40,437 bases of DNA from Lentisphaeria bacterium (GTDB taxonomy: Bacteria; Verrucomicrobiota; Lentisphaeria; Victivallales; UBA1829). The translations under genes and the position numbers were made by a program. The first letter of the stretch is position 1, and each line of letters starts with the position of its first letter. The stretch covers positions 1 through 40,437 of the forward strand of contig JAFTIQ010000017.1 of assembly GCA_017456805.1 (NCBI GenBank), written 5' to 3'. Below are positions 23,511 to 32,187 of the stretch, in pieces. The notes below the pieces were generated by a model, which was not told the origin of the DNA, ran no database searches, and worked only from the letters and a program-made list of their open reading frames with translations.

Positions 23511-25439
23511 ATGAAATTGGATTACGCAACATATTACGATAAAGTTCTCGGCTGCTGGACAGGGAAATCCATCGGCGGGATCATCGGTGCACCCTATGAG
23601 TGTCACAAGCATTTCAAAGAGTGCGATCCGGATAAACTCTGGCCGAAAATCCTTTATCCGAATGACGACCTTGATATCCAGGTCGTTTATATGGAAGCTC
23701 TGCAGAAACATGGACTTTTCATTGACAGTAATACACTTGCAAAGTATTGGAAGGAACACTGTTTCTATACCTGCTGCGAATACGGGATTTTTATTGACAA
23801 CTTTGATGGCGGGATCATGCCGCCTTACTCCGGTACGTTCAACAATGATTGGTATCATGAAGGAATGGGCTGTCCGATCCGTGCGGAAATCTGGGGAATC
23901 CTCTGTCCGGGAAATCCGGAACTTGCAGCAGAATATGCGGCAATCGACGGATGTCTGGATCATTCCAAATTCAGCATTGAAGTGGAACAATTCTGGTCAG
24001 CAGCCTGTTCTATGACATTTTTTGAATCGGATCTGAAAAAACTCCTTTCCGGAGCATTGAACGTACTTCCCAAAGAAAGCCGAATCCATCAAATCTATCA
24101 GGAAGTCTCTGAAATCTGCGAAAAAAGCAGCTCCCTCAAAGAAAAATGGACCGATATCATCCGCCGCTGGGGACACCGGAACGGAACCGCTACGGAAACC
24201 AACTTCCCCCTGACTTTGATGGCTTTGTATCTTTCCAACGGCGATTTCAAAAAGGCAATGCACATTTGTATTCAATCAGGCTGGGATGCGGATTGTACCG
24301 CCGCAACAGCAGGAGCTATGCTGGGGCTCATCCACGGAAGTTCCGTCCTTCCCGCTGACTATTGCGAAAAAATGGGAAAAACCCTCGTTTGTGCCTGCGA
24401 AATCCCGCATCAGTTTGCAACTTTAGCCTCTTTTGCAGAGGAAACCTGCGCTCTGGGTGTGGAAATGTCTTTGTGCAGAAATACGCAGCTGGAAATCACC
24501 AATGCTCCGGCTGTTGAAGTGAGAAAAGCTCCGGAACCGCAAGTAACACTTACCGCCGAATATCAGGATCAGCCGGTCCTTTATTGCGGAAAGCCGACCT
24601 TTGTGGACATTGTGATTGAGAATCCATTCGATGCAGAACTGACAGGCGTTTTGAAGATCGGATCTCCGGAATATACAACCCTGAAATTTAATCCGGAAGT
24701 CAGCATTTCTCCAAAGGCAAGTCAGCGGATTTCACTGGAAATCACTGGAAATGAATCTATGGAGTATATGAACACAGAAAACCGGTTCTTCCTGGAAATT
24801 GCAAAGGAGAACGGGAAAAAGATCACCGGAGAGTTCGGCTTGCGCGGAGCTGTCCAGTATCAGGTCTATGGTCCCTACTGGGATATGTGGGACAAGGATA
24901 AATATGAAGTTTGTCCTTATGATTGTGACGAGCAAGCATGCAATCCGGCAAATGCCGGTTTCAGCAGAGATGCCATGGATATGTACGTCAAACTGGAAAA
25001 TGAATATCTTGATGAATCGGCTCTGCTGCTTCATGATCTGCCGCAGGAAAACCCTTACTCCGTACAGAAAGCCGGATTCTTTCTTTACAGCAGGGATCTC
25101 GGCGGATTCTTCGGGACAGGATGCCATTATCTTGTGATCGATTTCTGCGGCGATCAGCCTGTGGAAAAAGCATATCTCTGGTTCGGATGCAATGTCCCCT
25201 GGAAAGCATGGGTCGATGGAAAACTGATGTTTGAACAGAAATTCCATGCCTGCTGCAATCAGGAATTTTCCGAAGAAATGACGTTTGCGCTGACAGGAAA
25301 ACCTCAGCGGATGGTGGTCAAACTGGCTGCCCGGACAGAAAAAATTGAAATTGAATGGGCGTTCCGGCAGATGAATGATGTCCGCACAATGGCAATTTCA
25401 CCCTATATTCCCGGAATCCGTTACAAGGTTCTGCATTAA
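23511..25439 (+). CDS. ADP-ribosylglycohydrolase-family protein with extra C-terminal domain
   Basis: The first roughly 320 of 642 residues have the all-alpha ADP-ribosylglycohydrolase fold (PF03747). The opening is V-L-G-C-W-T-G-K-S-I-G-G. The metal-site motifs are N-D-D-L-D (51-55) and G-W-D-A-D-C-T-A-A (257-265), where classical members have T-D-D-T and G-G-D-T-D. A beta-rich region of about 300 residues follows, which ADP-ribose hydrolases do not have. There is no signal peptide. It is the third gene of a glycan operon, so it may cleave a glycosidic bond in an oligosaccharide, not ADP-ribose from proteins. That role is inference. True removal of ADP-ribose remains possible. Confidence 0.8.
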   Translation: MKLDYATYYDKVLGCWTGKSIGGIIGAPYECHKHFKECDPDKLWPKILYPNDDLDIQVVYMEALQKHGLFIDSNTLAKYWKEHCFYTCCEYGIFIDNFDGGIMPPYSGTFNNDWYHEGMGCPIRAEIWGILCPGNPELAAEYAAIDGCLDHSKFSIEVEQFWSAACSMTFFESDLKKLLSGALNVLPKESRIHQIYQEVSEICEKSSSLKEKWTDIIRRWGHRNGTATETNFPLTLMALYLSNGDFKKAMHICIQSGWDADCTAATAGAMLGLIHGSSVLPADYCEKMGKTLVCACEIPHQFATLASFAEETCALGVEMSLCRNTQLEITNAPAVEVRKAPEPQVTLTAEYQDQPVLYCGKPTFVDIVIENPFDAELTGVLKIGSPEYTTLKFNPEVSISPKASQRISLEITGNESMEYMNTENRFFLEIAKENGKKITGEFGLRGAVQYQVYGPYWDMWDKDKYEVCPYDCDEQACNPANAGFSRDAMDMYVKLENEYLDESALLLHDLPQENPYSVQKAGFFLYSRDLGGFFGTGCHYLVIDFCGDQPVEKAYLWFGCNVPWKAWVDGKLMFEQKFHACCNQEFSEEMTFALTGKPQRMVVKLAARTEKIEIEWAFRQMNDVRTMAISPYIPGIRYKVLH

Positions 25440-25441
25440 AA

Positions 25442-25466
25442 CTGTAACGGAAACCGTTTGAAACAG
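25442..25466. repeat. Inverted repeat between convergent genes
   Basis: AACGG (25446-25450) and CCGTT (25454-25458) flank AAA, with an outer CTGT/ACAG pair (25442-25445, 25463-25466). It fills the 31-bp gap between two convergent stop codons and may help to end transcription, though it has no T-run. Confidence 0.4.
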
Positions 25467-25470
25467 ATTC

Positions 25471-26748
25471 TTAAAGGGATATCACATCGATCAGAGAAAG
25501 GTTGGTGTGGTATCCCGGATCTGCATCTGATACAGCGGGGATCACATTGATGATCTTCCCCTCTCCGGAACGTGTCTGACAACCGAATCCGTTTTCCATG
25601 AGGAAGTTGTCACAAAACGCATCAAACGCCTGTTGAGTCCGTTCCCGAATTGCTCCGGCAAGTTCATAATCCGGATATAACGCCGTAAGCTGTGCACCTG
25701 CCCGGACCGTTTCCGGCAGATTCCACCAGGGCATATCGGAATTGACCGCTTTTCTGCGGTTCAAATCGTAACCCTTGCAAATCCCGCCGGCTTCGGAATT
25801 GAAACCGTAATCAAAAACATGACAGAGCAAGTCAGGAAGAATCTGACTCAGGTCACTGATCAACGACTGTTTTATTTCATTTTTACGCATTGCAAGAAGG
25901 CATTTTCCAGCCAGCCCCACAAACTCCAGAGCATGTCCCGGATCACTGAAAACCATATCCCCATCAATCCAGATATTCTGTTGATTGTCAAGAGATTCAA
26001 CAAAATCGAACTTCTGAAGTTCCGGATATTTTCCAGTGTTGACATGATATCTCACAATGAAAGAGATAAAGCGTTCGGCATACTCTGCCCACTGTTTGTT
26101 TTCCGGCTCCAATTCCATCAAATCAGCAAGCCCGCCCAGCGCAATCATTCTTGGTCCCTGAGGAAACTTTCCGGGCACATAAGCCACCGGATTTTTTGGA
26201 TCAAAACTCTGCTGATCTGTGCGGAATTCCTGATGGTCGATTGCTTCCAGAACTTCCAGAAAAAGCCCTTTTCCCTTCCGGTAGAGCTCTTCCTTTTTCA
26301 ACAGATGAGCACTGAATACAAGTCCTTTGGAATAAAAGAGATCGCTGAAATTTGCATAATGCTCTCCCTGCGGGAAGAAAGAACTTCCATCGGGGGTCAT
26401 GGCAAAGGGAAGATAACCGCCGTTCTTCTCACGGAGCTGCTCCATTGAAAGCGTAACTGCGGAAAGGATTTTCTGCAAATCATCTGCCAGTTCTGCACAT
26501 CCCTGTGACTGGAAAAAGAGAACATGTTTTGCCAAACTTTCCAAGCCCCTGCCTTGAATCCAGCTGTAAATACAGTTTTTTCTGCGGAAGGGTTCATCGG
26601 TGTCATCGAAATCCCGATCCGTCACGATATCAAATTTTGTATCAATGAAGGGGTATTCTGATTTTCCGGAGCGTTCCGCGATCCGTCTCATGGAACGCTC
26701 AAGGATATGCATGATTTTCTGCTGCATGGAAAAATCCGCCCTTACCAT
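25471..26748 (-). CDS. N-acylglucosamine 2-epimerase-like (alpha-toroid) protein
   Basis: This 425-residue cytoplasmic protein probably has an (alpha/alpha)6 barrel of the N-acylglucosamine 2-epimerase/cellobiose 2-epimerase group. Supporting motifs are S-W-I-Q-G-R-G-L-E (62-70), D-P-G-H-A-L-E (269-275), which resembles the H-P-G-H-A-x-E of those epimerases, and P-W-W-N-L-P-E (340-346), similar to their W-W-x-x-x-E. An interconversion of mannose- and glucose-type ends is a reasonable guess, but a lyase or hydrolase with the same fold cannot be excluded. Its ATG overlaps the stop of the gene before it by 7 bp. An ATG at 26727 is an alternative start. Confidence 0.68.
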   Translation of the reverse strand: MVRADFSMQQKIMHILERSMRRIAERSGKSEYPFIDTKFDIVTDRDFDDTDEPFRRKNCIYSWIQGRGLESLAKHVLFFQSQGCAELADDLQKILSAVTLSMEQLREKNGGYLPFAMTPDGSSFFPQGEHYANFSDLFYSKGLVFSAHLLKKEELYRKGKGLFLEVLEAIDHQEFRTDQQSFDPKNPVAYVPGKFPQGPRMIALGGLADLMELEPENKQWAEYAERFISFIVRYHVNTGKYPELQKFDFVESLDNQQNIWIDGDMVFSDPGHALEFVGLAGKCLLAMRKNEIKQSLISDLSQILPDLLCHVFDYGFNSEAGGICKGYDLNRRKAVNSDMPWWNLPETVRAGAQLTALYPDYELAGAIRERTQQAFDAFCDNFLMENGFGCQTRSGEGKIINVIPAVSDADPGYHTNLSLIDVISL

Positions 26749-27962
26749 TTGAATTTATAGGGAGTGTCGAACATATTGAGCAAAGGATCTGTGAAAGAAT
26801 CATTATGTTCTCCGCCGAGCCAGAAATTCCTGATTTTTCCTTCCACTTTCAGCAATGCAATGACCATATATGCATTGGTCCGCATCTGTGTCAGCTTCCG
26901 GGGATCAGAACAATCAGAATCTGCCATTCCTTCAAATGCCCCGTAAAGTTTGGGATCATCGGTATCGAGCAGCTGCATATCCAGAGCCTTCTTGAACGTT
27001 TTTTCTGCAGCGGCAAACAGAACAGGATCGTTATAATAGCGTCCGAGCTCATCGAAATACATCAGAGACTGTGCAACAGCGGAAGAAATGGTCTTTTTCC
27101 CATTGAAGAAATTGCCGTCTTCCAGCTGAACGGAAGCCAGCCACAAAGCGAACTTCCGGGCGTAATCGCGATATTTTTCATCTTTGAAAATATCGGAGGC
27201 CGCCATGAGCATCGGATTTCCGAAATCATCGTTGTATCTGTGCATATCGCCTTCGACAGACTTGTCGCCTGTTCTCACCTGGGGCTTGTTGCTGAAGACA
27301 GCGCGTTCAACAGTAATGCTGCCGTCCTCATTGATGAAATCCCGGATGTAAGTATCCGCAATCGGACGCAATCCCTGTTCGATGTAACGGGGATCATTGG
27401 TCTGAAGGAAGAGGTCATGATAAAACAGACCGGTTCCGGATTGGAACGAGCCTTTGGTATAATATTTGAAATTATTTTCATCCATGAAAACAGCCCAGAG
27501 AGGCCAGCCGCCGCACATTCCATACTTCAGATGCCACTCAGCAAAAAGGATTGCGCGATCGAGATATTCTGCTTTTTTGGTTGCTTCGTAAAGCCAAACC
27601 ATACACCAGGCAGCGGTTGTTGCATCCCGGGGGCAGAACTCCACACTCTGAGGAGTACATTCATGGAAGGCTCCGTAATATTTGGGATTACGCTGATCCA
27701 GCACCTGCAAACTCATGATATAATGTCCGGCATGTTCTGCCCTGTCAAGATACATCGGGTCCCCGGTCCGTTTATACATAGCCAGAAGACAAGCCATAAA
27801 AGCTCCGGTCTCCCAGCTTGTGGTATAATATTCCAAACCGGAAACGGAATTATAATAATTCAGCGTTCTTCCCTGATTCGCATCAAGACGGTTGATGACC
27901 TGATGTTTCACCATATAATCCACAGCGATTTTAACGCGGTCAAAGATCATTGATTTATCCAT
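26742..27962 (-). CDS. Alpha-toroid (six-hairpin-type) sugar-active protein
   Basis: I do not recognise the exact family of this 406-residue cytoplasmic protein. It has repeated helical hairpins rich in aromatic residues, for example T-S-W-E-T-G-A-F, D-A-T-T-A-A-W-C and S-F-Q-S-G-T-G-L. It also has evenly spaced Tyr-leu-Asp-Arg-Ala turns, as in six-hairpin glycosidases and sugar epimerases. No catalytic residues can be named with confidence. The start at 27962 is preceded by AAAGGAG. It is the first gene of a two-gene operon with the epimerase-like gene and is divergent from the GntR regulator, its likely controller. Confidence 0.6.
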   Translation of the reverse strand: MDKSMIFDRVKIAVDYMVKHQVINRLDANQGRTLNYYNSVSGLEYYTTSWETGAFMACLLAMYKRTGDPMYLDRAEHAGHYIMSLQVLDQRNPKYYGAFHECTPQSVEFCPRDATTAAWCMVWLYEATKKAEYLDRAILFAEWHLKYGMCGGWPLWAVFMDENNFKYYTKGSFQSGTGLFYHDLFLQTNDPRYIEQGLRPIADTYIRDFINEDGSITVERAVFSNKPQVRTGDKSVEGDMHRYNDDFGNPMLMAASDIFKDEKYRDYARKFALWLASVQLEDGNFFNGKKTISSAVAQSLMYFDELGRYYNDPVLFAAAEKTFKKALDMQLLDTDDPKLYGAFEGMADSDCSDPRKLTQMRTNAYMVIALLKVEGKIRNFWLGGEHNDSFTDPLLNMFDTPYKFKW

Positions 27963-28132
27963 CTCGGCAACTCCTTTTTTGTTGTTATTTTACAGTGTGT
28001 TAAATACTTTTTAGGTTTTACTGAACCACTTTGATTTTATGTTTGAAATAATGTAATGCATCTTGTTCTTTTTTCAAGCCGTTCTTTCTGTTTTTTTAGA
28101 AAAAAGCATCTCCGGAAATGTTGAACAGCCAC

Positions 28133-28160
28133 TTGATATCTCAGACTCCGCATGTATATT
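28133..28160 (+). promoter_or_regulatory. Predicted promoter of the GntR-type regulator gene
   Basis: TTGATA (28133-28138) and TATATT (28155-28160) are 16 nt apart, with the start codon at 28193. The rest of the divergent region (27963-28132) is AT-rich. I see no strong promoter for the leftward operon there, only a weak GGTT-N6-AACC element at 28014-28027. Confidence 0.55.
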
Positions 28161-28192
28161 ATTCTGTCCAACAGGCTTAACAGAGAAAAATC

Positions 28193-29221
28193 ATGTATCC
28201 TTCAAAAGTACCGGGTATCACAGCAGAAATCGAACGGCGGATCCGACGGGGAATCTATACAGAGAAATTGCCCCCGGTCTCCGTTCTTCAAACACAATTT
28301 TCCGTTGCGAAACAAACCGTTACGGAATCTATCCGCCTGCTTGCTGAACGGGGAATCGTAAAAAGCGGCGCAAAACGGTGCGGAGTAAAAATCTGCCGGG
28401 AATATCTGAAGAATGGAAAAATTCTGCTCGTTTACCGCGGAGAAAGCACATCCCTTCTGGCAAAGTTGAAAAACGAAATCAAACAGGACGGCTTGACTCT
28501 TGTTCCGGTCACCTTGGGCAAAAACACTTCTCCGTTTTTTCAGGAGGATATCCGGGGCGTTATATTCATACACAGCACACTGACGGTTGAGCTGGCAGAA
28601 CTTCTGATCAGGATCGGGATCCCCTTTGTTTCCTGCAATCAGCTTTTTTCTTCCCCGAAAGTGGATACGATCGATTTTGATCTGGATCAGGATTTGAATT
28701 GGATGGTACAATCACTTGTCACCCGCGGCTATCGGAGGATCGGGTTGTTTTATTCCGGATCCCTGGAAGGATTCAACGACTTCTTCTGGAAACGGTTCCG
28801 TCAGATCAAACGCCGCTACGGTCTGCCTTGCGAATCTTATGACGATATCGCAGTAAATTGGGATGACACTCATTACAACCGGCTGAAATATACATTTTCA
28901 GAAATCCAGCGCAGGAAATGCTGTCCGGAAGCGATGATTTCCTTCTTTGATTTGAGATCGACCGTTGCCGATGCCATTGCAGAAAGCGGGATCCGACTGC
29001 CGGAAAAGTTTCTGTTTCTGATCATGCGGTCCTATTCCATACCGAATCCGGTTCCCCGGCACGGACTCTATACGTTTTACATGAAACCGGTGATTTCAAA
29101 TCTTTGGATCACCGGCTATGAACGGTTACGGGAACTGATGTTCGCCCCGGCACCGCTTCCACCGACAATCCAGTTGATCCATAGAGATTTGTATTTGGAT
29201 CATGAACTGCCTCTTCTCTGA
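28193..29221 (+). CDS. GntR-type winged-helix regulator with LacI-like sensor domain
   Basis: This 342-residue regulator has an N-terminal GntR winged helix (about residues 8-66), with I-x-x-E-I-E-R-R-I-R-R-G-I-Y followed by the recognition part V-A-K-Q-T-V-T-E-S-I-R-L-L. The remaining roughly 270 residues look like a periplasmic-binding-protein fold of the LacI type, with G-V-I-F-I-H-S, R-G-Y-R-R-I-G-L-F-Y and P-E-A-M-I-S-F-F at the usual spacing. This domain pairing is common for sugar-responsive repressors. It sits between the leftward alpha-toroid operon and the rightward GH65 operon and probably controls one or both. A candidate operator lies at 29265-29280. Confidence 0.87.
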   Translation: MYPSKVPGITAEIERRIRRGIYTEKLPPVSVLQTQFSVAKQTVTESIRLLAERGIVKSGAKRCGVKICREYLKNGKILLVYRGESTSLLAKLKNEIKQDGLTLVPVTLGKNTSPFFQEDIRGVIFIHSTLTVELAELLIRIGIPFVSCNQLFSSPKVDTIDFDLDQDLNWMVQSLVTRGYRRIGLFYSGSLEGFNDFFWKRFRQIKRRYGLPCESYDDIAVNWDDTHYNRLKYTFSEIQRRKCCPEAMISFFDLRSTVADAIAESGIRLPEKFLFLIMRSYSIPNPVPRHGLYTFYMKPVISNLWITGYERLRELMFAPAPLPPTIQLIHRDLYLDHELPLL

Positions 29222-29263
29222 GTTTTATCCTACTTTGAGCACTTTTCTTCCCCTCTGAAAAAC

Positions 29264-29292
29264 TTGAAAAAGCGATTTCACTCTATTATATT
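29264..29292 (+). promoter_or_regulatory. Predicted promoter of the GH65 operon with overlapping operator candidate
   Basis: TTGAAA (29264-29269) and TATATT (29287-29292) are 17 nt apart. The dyad TGAAA-N6-TTTCA (29265-29280) overlaps the -35 box and would suit repression by the GntR-type protein encoded just upstream. Confidence 0.55.
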
Positions 29293-29330
29293 TTTTTTCA
29301 GAACTTTGAATCAATATAATGAGGTGCAGA

Positions 29331-31403
29331 ATGAAATCAACAGCAGCTCCGGAATTGGAAAAGCAGTTAAGAACATTGACTCAGGAACGCTTTTTCAGCA
29401 AAAACCTGAATCCATGGATTCGTGAATGCCGGGATATTTACTCTCCCGGGCATAAGGACGCCTTCATTGGCAACGGTTTGATCGGGCTGCGAGTCCCGCC
29501 GGAAGGGGAACCCTCCGTCTATCCCGTCTTCCATGCCGTGAAAATGGCTCCCGGAGGAACCCAGATGCATGGGTTATGGGATGACAAGGGAATGGTTCCT
29601 GCTTTCAACTTCCTCGGATTGCGGATTCAGCATGGACGGATGGTGTTCCGCCGCGACAGCGGAGCAATCCTGAACTATGTGCAGAAACTCGATTGGAAAA
29701 CCGCGACTGTCACCACTGAATGCGACTGGCATCACTGGGGATGTGTCTTCCATATCGAAACAAAAATCTGGCTCTCACGTTCCAATCAGAATATCGGATG
29801 TGTCGAAACAACCATCACCAGCAATAAAGATACCGGGTTCTCTGTTACAGATGTTGTTGACGGCAGTTTCATTCCGCAGCATCCACCCATGGAATACAAG
29901 TTTGGATCCTTCTATATGCTTCCGAAAGTGGTTTCCTCCCGGTTCGGCGGACAGCAGATCGCGGTTGCAACGACCCTGACCATAGATGGAGAAGAAGCTC
30001 CCGGTCATGTGGAATGTACCCCCGGCGGATATCTCCGGCAGAACGTCATCATGATCAAAAAGGATACTCCCTGCAAGATCGTGAAATATGCCGCGATGGT
30101 CTCCGGAGAAAACAGCAACGATCCGGTCAATACCGCCGCAACACTTGCCGGTTATGCTATTGAAAATCACGAAAAGATGCGCGCCGAGCACGAAAAGGCT
30201 TGGGAAAAACTGTGGGAACATCGCATTGAAACAGATCATCCCGGAGTCCAAATGCTCGTCAATGATGCACTGTATCATCTCTATTGCAATCTGGATGAAC
30301 ACGGAAAAGGAGGCGTTCCCGGTCCCTGCGGTCTCAGCGGAAATGCCTGGGCAAACCATATTTTCTGGGATGCGGAAACCTGGAGTTTCCCGCCTGCGGC
30401 ATTGCTGAATCCGGGAATGGCATCCAATTATATCAAATACCGGATTGATTCTCTGCCCGGAGCCCGCCGGAATGCGGCTGCATTGGGATTGCCCGGAGCA
30501 TTGTTCCCCTGGGAAGGCGGAAAAAGCGGCGACGAATTGATCCCCGGGCTGATTTATTCCAAACAGCATCATATCAACGCAGATGTTGTATTGGCGATCT
30601 GGAAATATTATCTTGTTACCGGGGATGAAGCGTTTCTGAAAAATCAAGCGGCGGAACTGATTTTTGCCTGTGCGGATTTCTGGGCAAAACGGGCTGTTTA
30701 TAATGAAGAAAAAGACCGCTATGAGATCCTCAAGGTATGCTGTCCCGATGAAGGTGCACGGATTCAGAATAACAATGCATTTACCAACTACGGTGCGAAA
30801 TTCTCTCTGGAACTTGCGGAAAAAGTTGCAAAGAAACTGAATTGTGCAAGCAATCCGGAATGGGGCAAAGTTGCAGAAAAACTCTGGATTCCCATTGATG
30901 AGAAAAATCAGTATATCATTGAATATGAAGGCTACTGCGGACAGGAAGTCAAACAGGGCGATACCATTCTTCTGATCTATCCCATGGAAATGCCGATGTC
31001 AAAAGAAATGGCTGAAAACACCTGCAATTATTACCGGGATAAATATCCGGCTCAGAAGATCATGATGAGTTCTTCCATTCACGGGATCATTGATGCTCAG
31101 TTGGGAGATGCAGAATCCAGCTGGAACATGTTCCTTGATCTCCTGCCACATTTCCGGGGAGATTATCTGCTGGTTTCCGAAGCACCTTACAATGAAACGA
31201 TCTCCCTGCTGACCGGAATTTGCGGTATGCTTCAATTGGTCATGATGGGCTGGGGCGGTTTGCGGATCCATGAAGACGGATTGAAAGCGGCGCCCGTGCT
31301 GCCGGAAGCTGTCGGCTCCCTGAACATCAAAGGAATTCATTATATGGGAGAGGTCTATGATCTCTCTGTGGATAAAACAGGTTTTGATCTGAAAAAAAGA
31401 TAA
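29331..31403 (+). CDS. GH65-family enzyme (glucosidase or disaccharide phosphorylase)
   Basis: This 690-residue cytoplasmic protein has the GH65 layout: an N-terminal beta-sandwich (about 30-260), a helical linker, an (alpha/alpha)6 catalytic barrel (about 300-640) and a short C-terminal beta part. The barrel shows G-L-S-G-N-A-W-A-N-H-I-F-W-D-A-E-T-W and later G-A-L-F-P-W-E-G-G, both classic for the family. The catalytic Glu474 is kept, but in C-P-D-E-G instead of the phosphorylases' G-P-D-E-Y-H. The protein may therefore be closer to hydrolytic members such as glucosyl-galactosyl-hydroxylysine glucosidase. The ATG at 29331 has GAGG six bases upstream; an ATG at 29319 overlaps that site. It is first in the operon. 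Confidence 0.82.
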   Translation: MKSTAAPELEKQLRTLTQERFFSKNLNPWIRECRDIYSPGHKDAFIGNGLIGLRVPPEGEPSVYPVFHAVKMAPGGTQMHGLWDDKGMVPAFNFLGLRIQHGRMVFRRDSGAILNYVQKLDWKTATVTTECDWHHWGCVFHIETKIWLSRSNQNIGCVETTITSNKDTGFSVTDVVDGSFIPQHPPMEYKFGSFYMLPKVVSSRFGGQQIAVATTLTIDGEEAPGHVECTPGGYLRQNVIMIKKDTPCKIVKYAAMVSGENSNDPVNTAATLAGYAIENHEKMRAEHEKAWEKLWEHRIETDHPGVQMLVNDALYHLYCNLDEHGKGGVPGPCGLSGNAWANHIFWDAETWSFPPAALLNPGMASNYIKYRIDSLPGARRNAAALGLPGALFPWEGGKSGDELIPGLIYSKQHHINADVVLAIWKYYLVTGDEAFLKNQAAELIFACADFWAKRAVYNEEKDRYEILKVCCPDEGARIQNNNAFTNYGAKFSLELAEKVAKKLNCASNPEWGKVAEKLWIPIDEKNQYIIEYEGYCGQEVKQGDTILLIYPMEMPMSKEMAENTCNYYRDKYPAQKIMMSSSIHGIIDAQLGDAESSWNMFLDLLPHFRGDYLLVSEAPYNETISLLTGICGMLQLVMMGWGGLRIHEDGLKAAPVLPEAVGSLNIKGIHYMGEVYDLSVDKTGFDLKKR

Positions 31404-31430
31404 AGAACACATTACAGAAGGAGTTTTTCT

Positions 31431-32165
31431 ATGAAAAGTTTCAAAAGAAATGATTTGCGGAGGTTTACCCTTATCGAACTGTTAGTTGTAATTGCAATTA
31501 TTGCAATTCTGGCTGGAATGCTTCTGCCCGCTTTGAATAATGCACGGGCATCTGCCCGGATGACGAATTGTAAGAATAACGTCAAACAGATTTCTACAAC
31601 GATCATTCAGTATGCGGATGATTTCAACGGAAGTTTTCCCTCCGTCACCTCTGACGGCAGCCACAGATGCTGGGCAGTCACCTACCTGAAATATGTGGGG
31701 GTTTCAGATCCCAGACCGCAATACAATATTGCCTACACCGGAGCTGCTCAGTGGAGAAAAGAGTTCCGCTGCGATTTTGTTTCCCTGAGTGACACCACAG
31801 CCCGCCGTGCTATGGGATGCAATCTTTCCAACTGTTATCCGCTGAGCTCCGCACTCGCCCCCTCCGACCGTGATGATGGAGGTGTGGTATATACTGGAAG
31901 CGCAAAGCCGAAACAGATCTCCCGTTATAAAAATGCCAGCAGTATTTATATGATTCTGGAGGGAACCGCATGGTGCTACTTCCAGCTGGGCGGTGTCCAG
32001 TTGAACCAGCTGATCCCCAACCATATGGAAAAAATGAACATCGCATTTCTTGACGGTCATGTTGGCGTGGAAAAATATACAACTGTCTGGTCAAAAACAA
32101 CAGGCGGCGGTGCAGGAAAAACCAATTATAAATATCTTCCCTGGCGGGATGAAATCGAACCCTGA
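31431..32165 (+). CDS. Prepilin-type N-terminal methylation protein with H-X9-DG motif
   Basis: This 244-residue pseudopilin-like protein starts with F12-T-L-I-E16 and the hydrophobic helix [11 protein letters not shown], almost identical to the protein at 20131. The residue before the cleavage point is Arg, not Gly. The C-terminal H-X9-DG element is complete (His198, Asp208, Gly209). The N-terminus should be processed and methylated by a prepilin peptidase and remain in the inner membrane or join a pilus-like fibre. Function in this group is unknown. It lies 27 bp after the GH65 gene and 22 bp before the exported DUF4838 gene, with an AGAAGGAG ribosome site. Confidence 0.9.
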   Translation: MKSFKRNDLRRFTLIELLVVIAIIAILAGMLLPALNNARASARMTNCKNNVKQISTTIIQYADDFNGSFPSVTSDGSHRCWAVTYLKYVGVSDPRPQYNIAYTGAAQWRKEFRCDFVSLSDTTARRAMGCNLSNCYPLSSALAPSDRDDGGVVYTGSAKPKQISRYKNASSIYMILEGTAWCYFQLGGVQLNQLIPNHMEKMNIAFLDGHVGVEKYTTVWSKTTGGGAGKTNYKYLPWRDEIEP

Positions 32166-32187
32166 TAGATAAAAGGAGTGACAAAAC

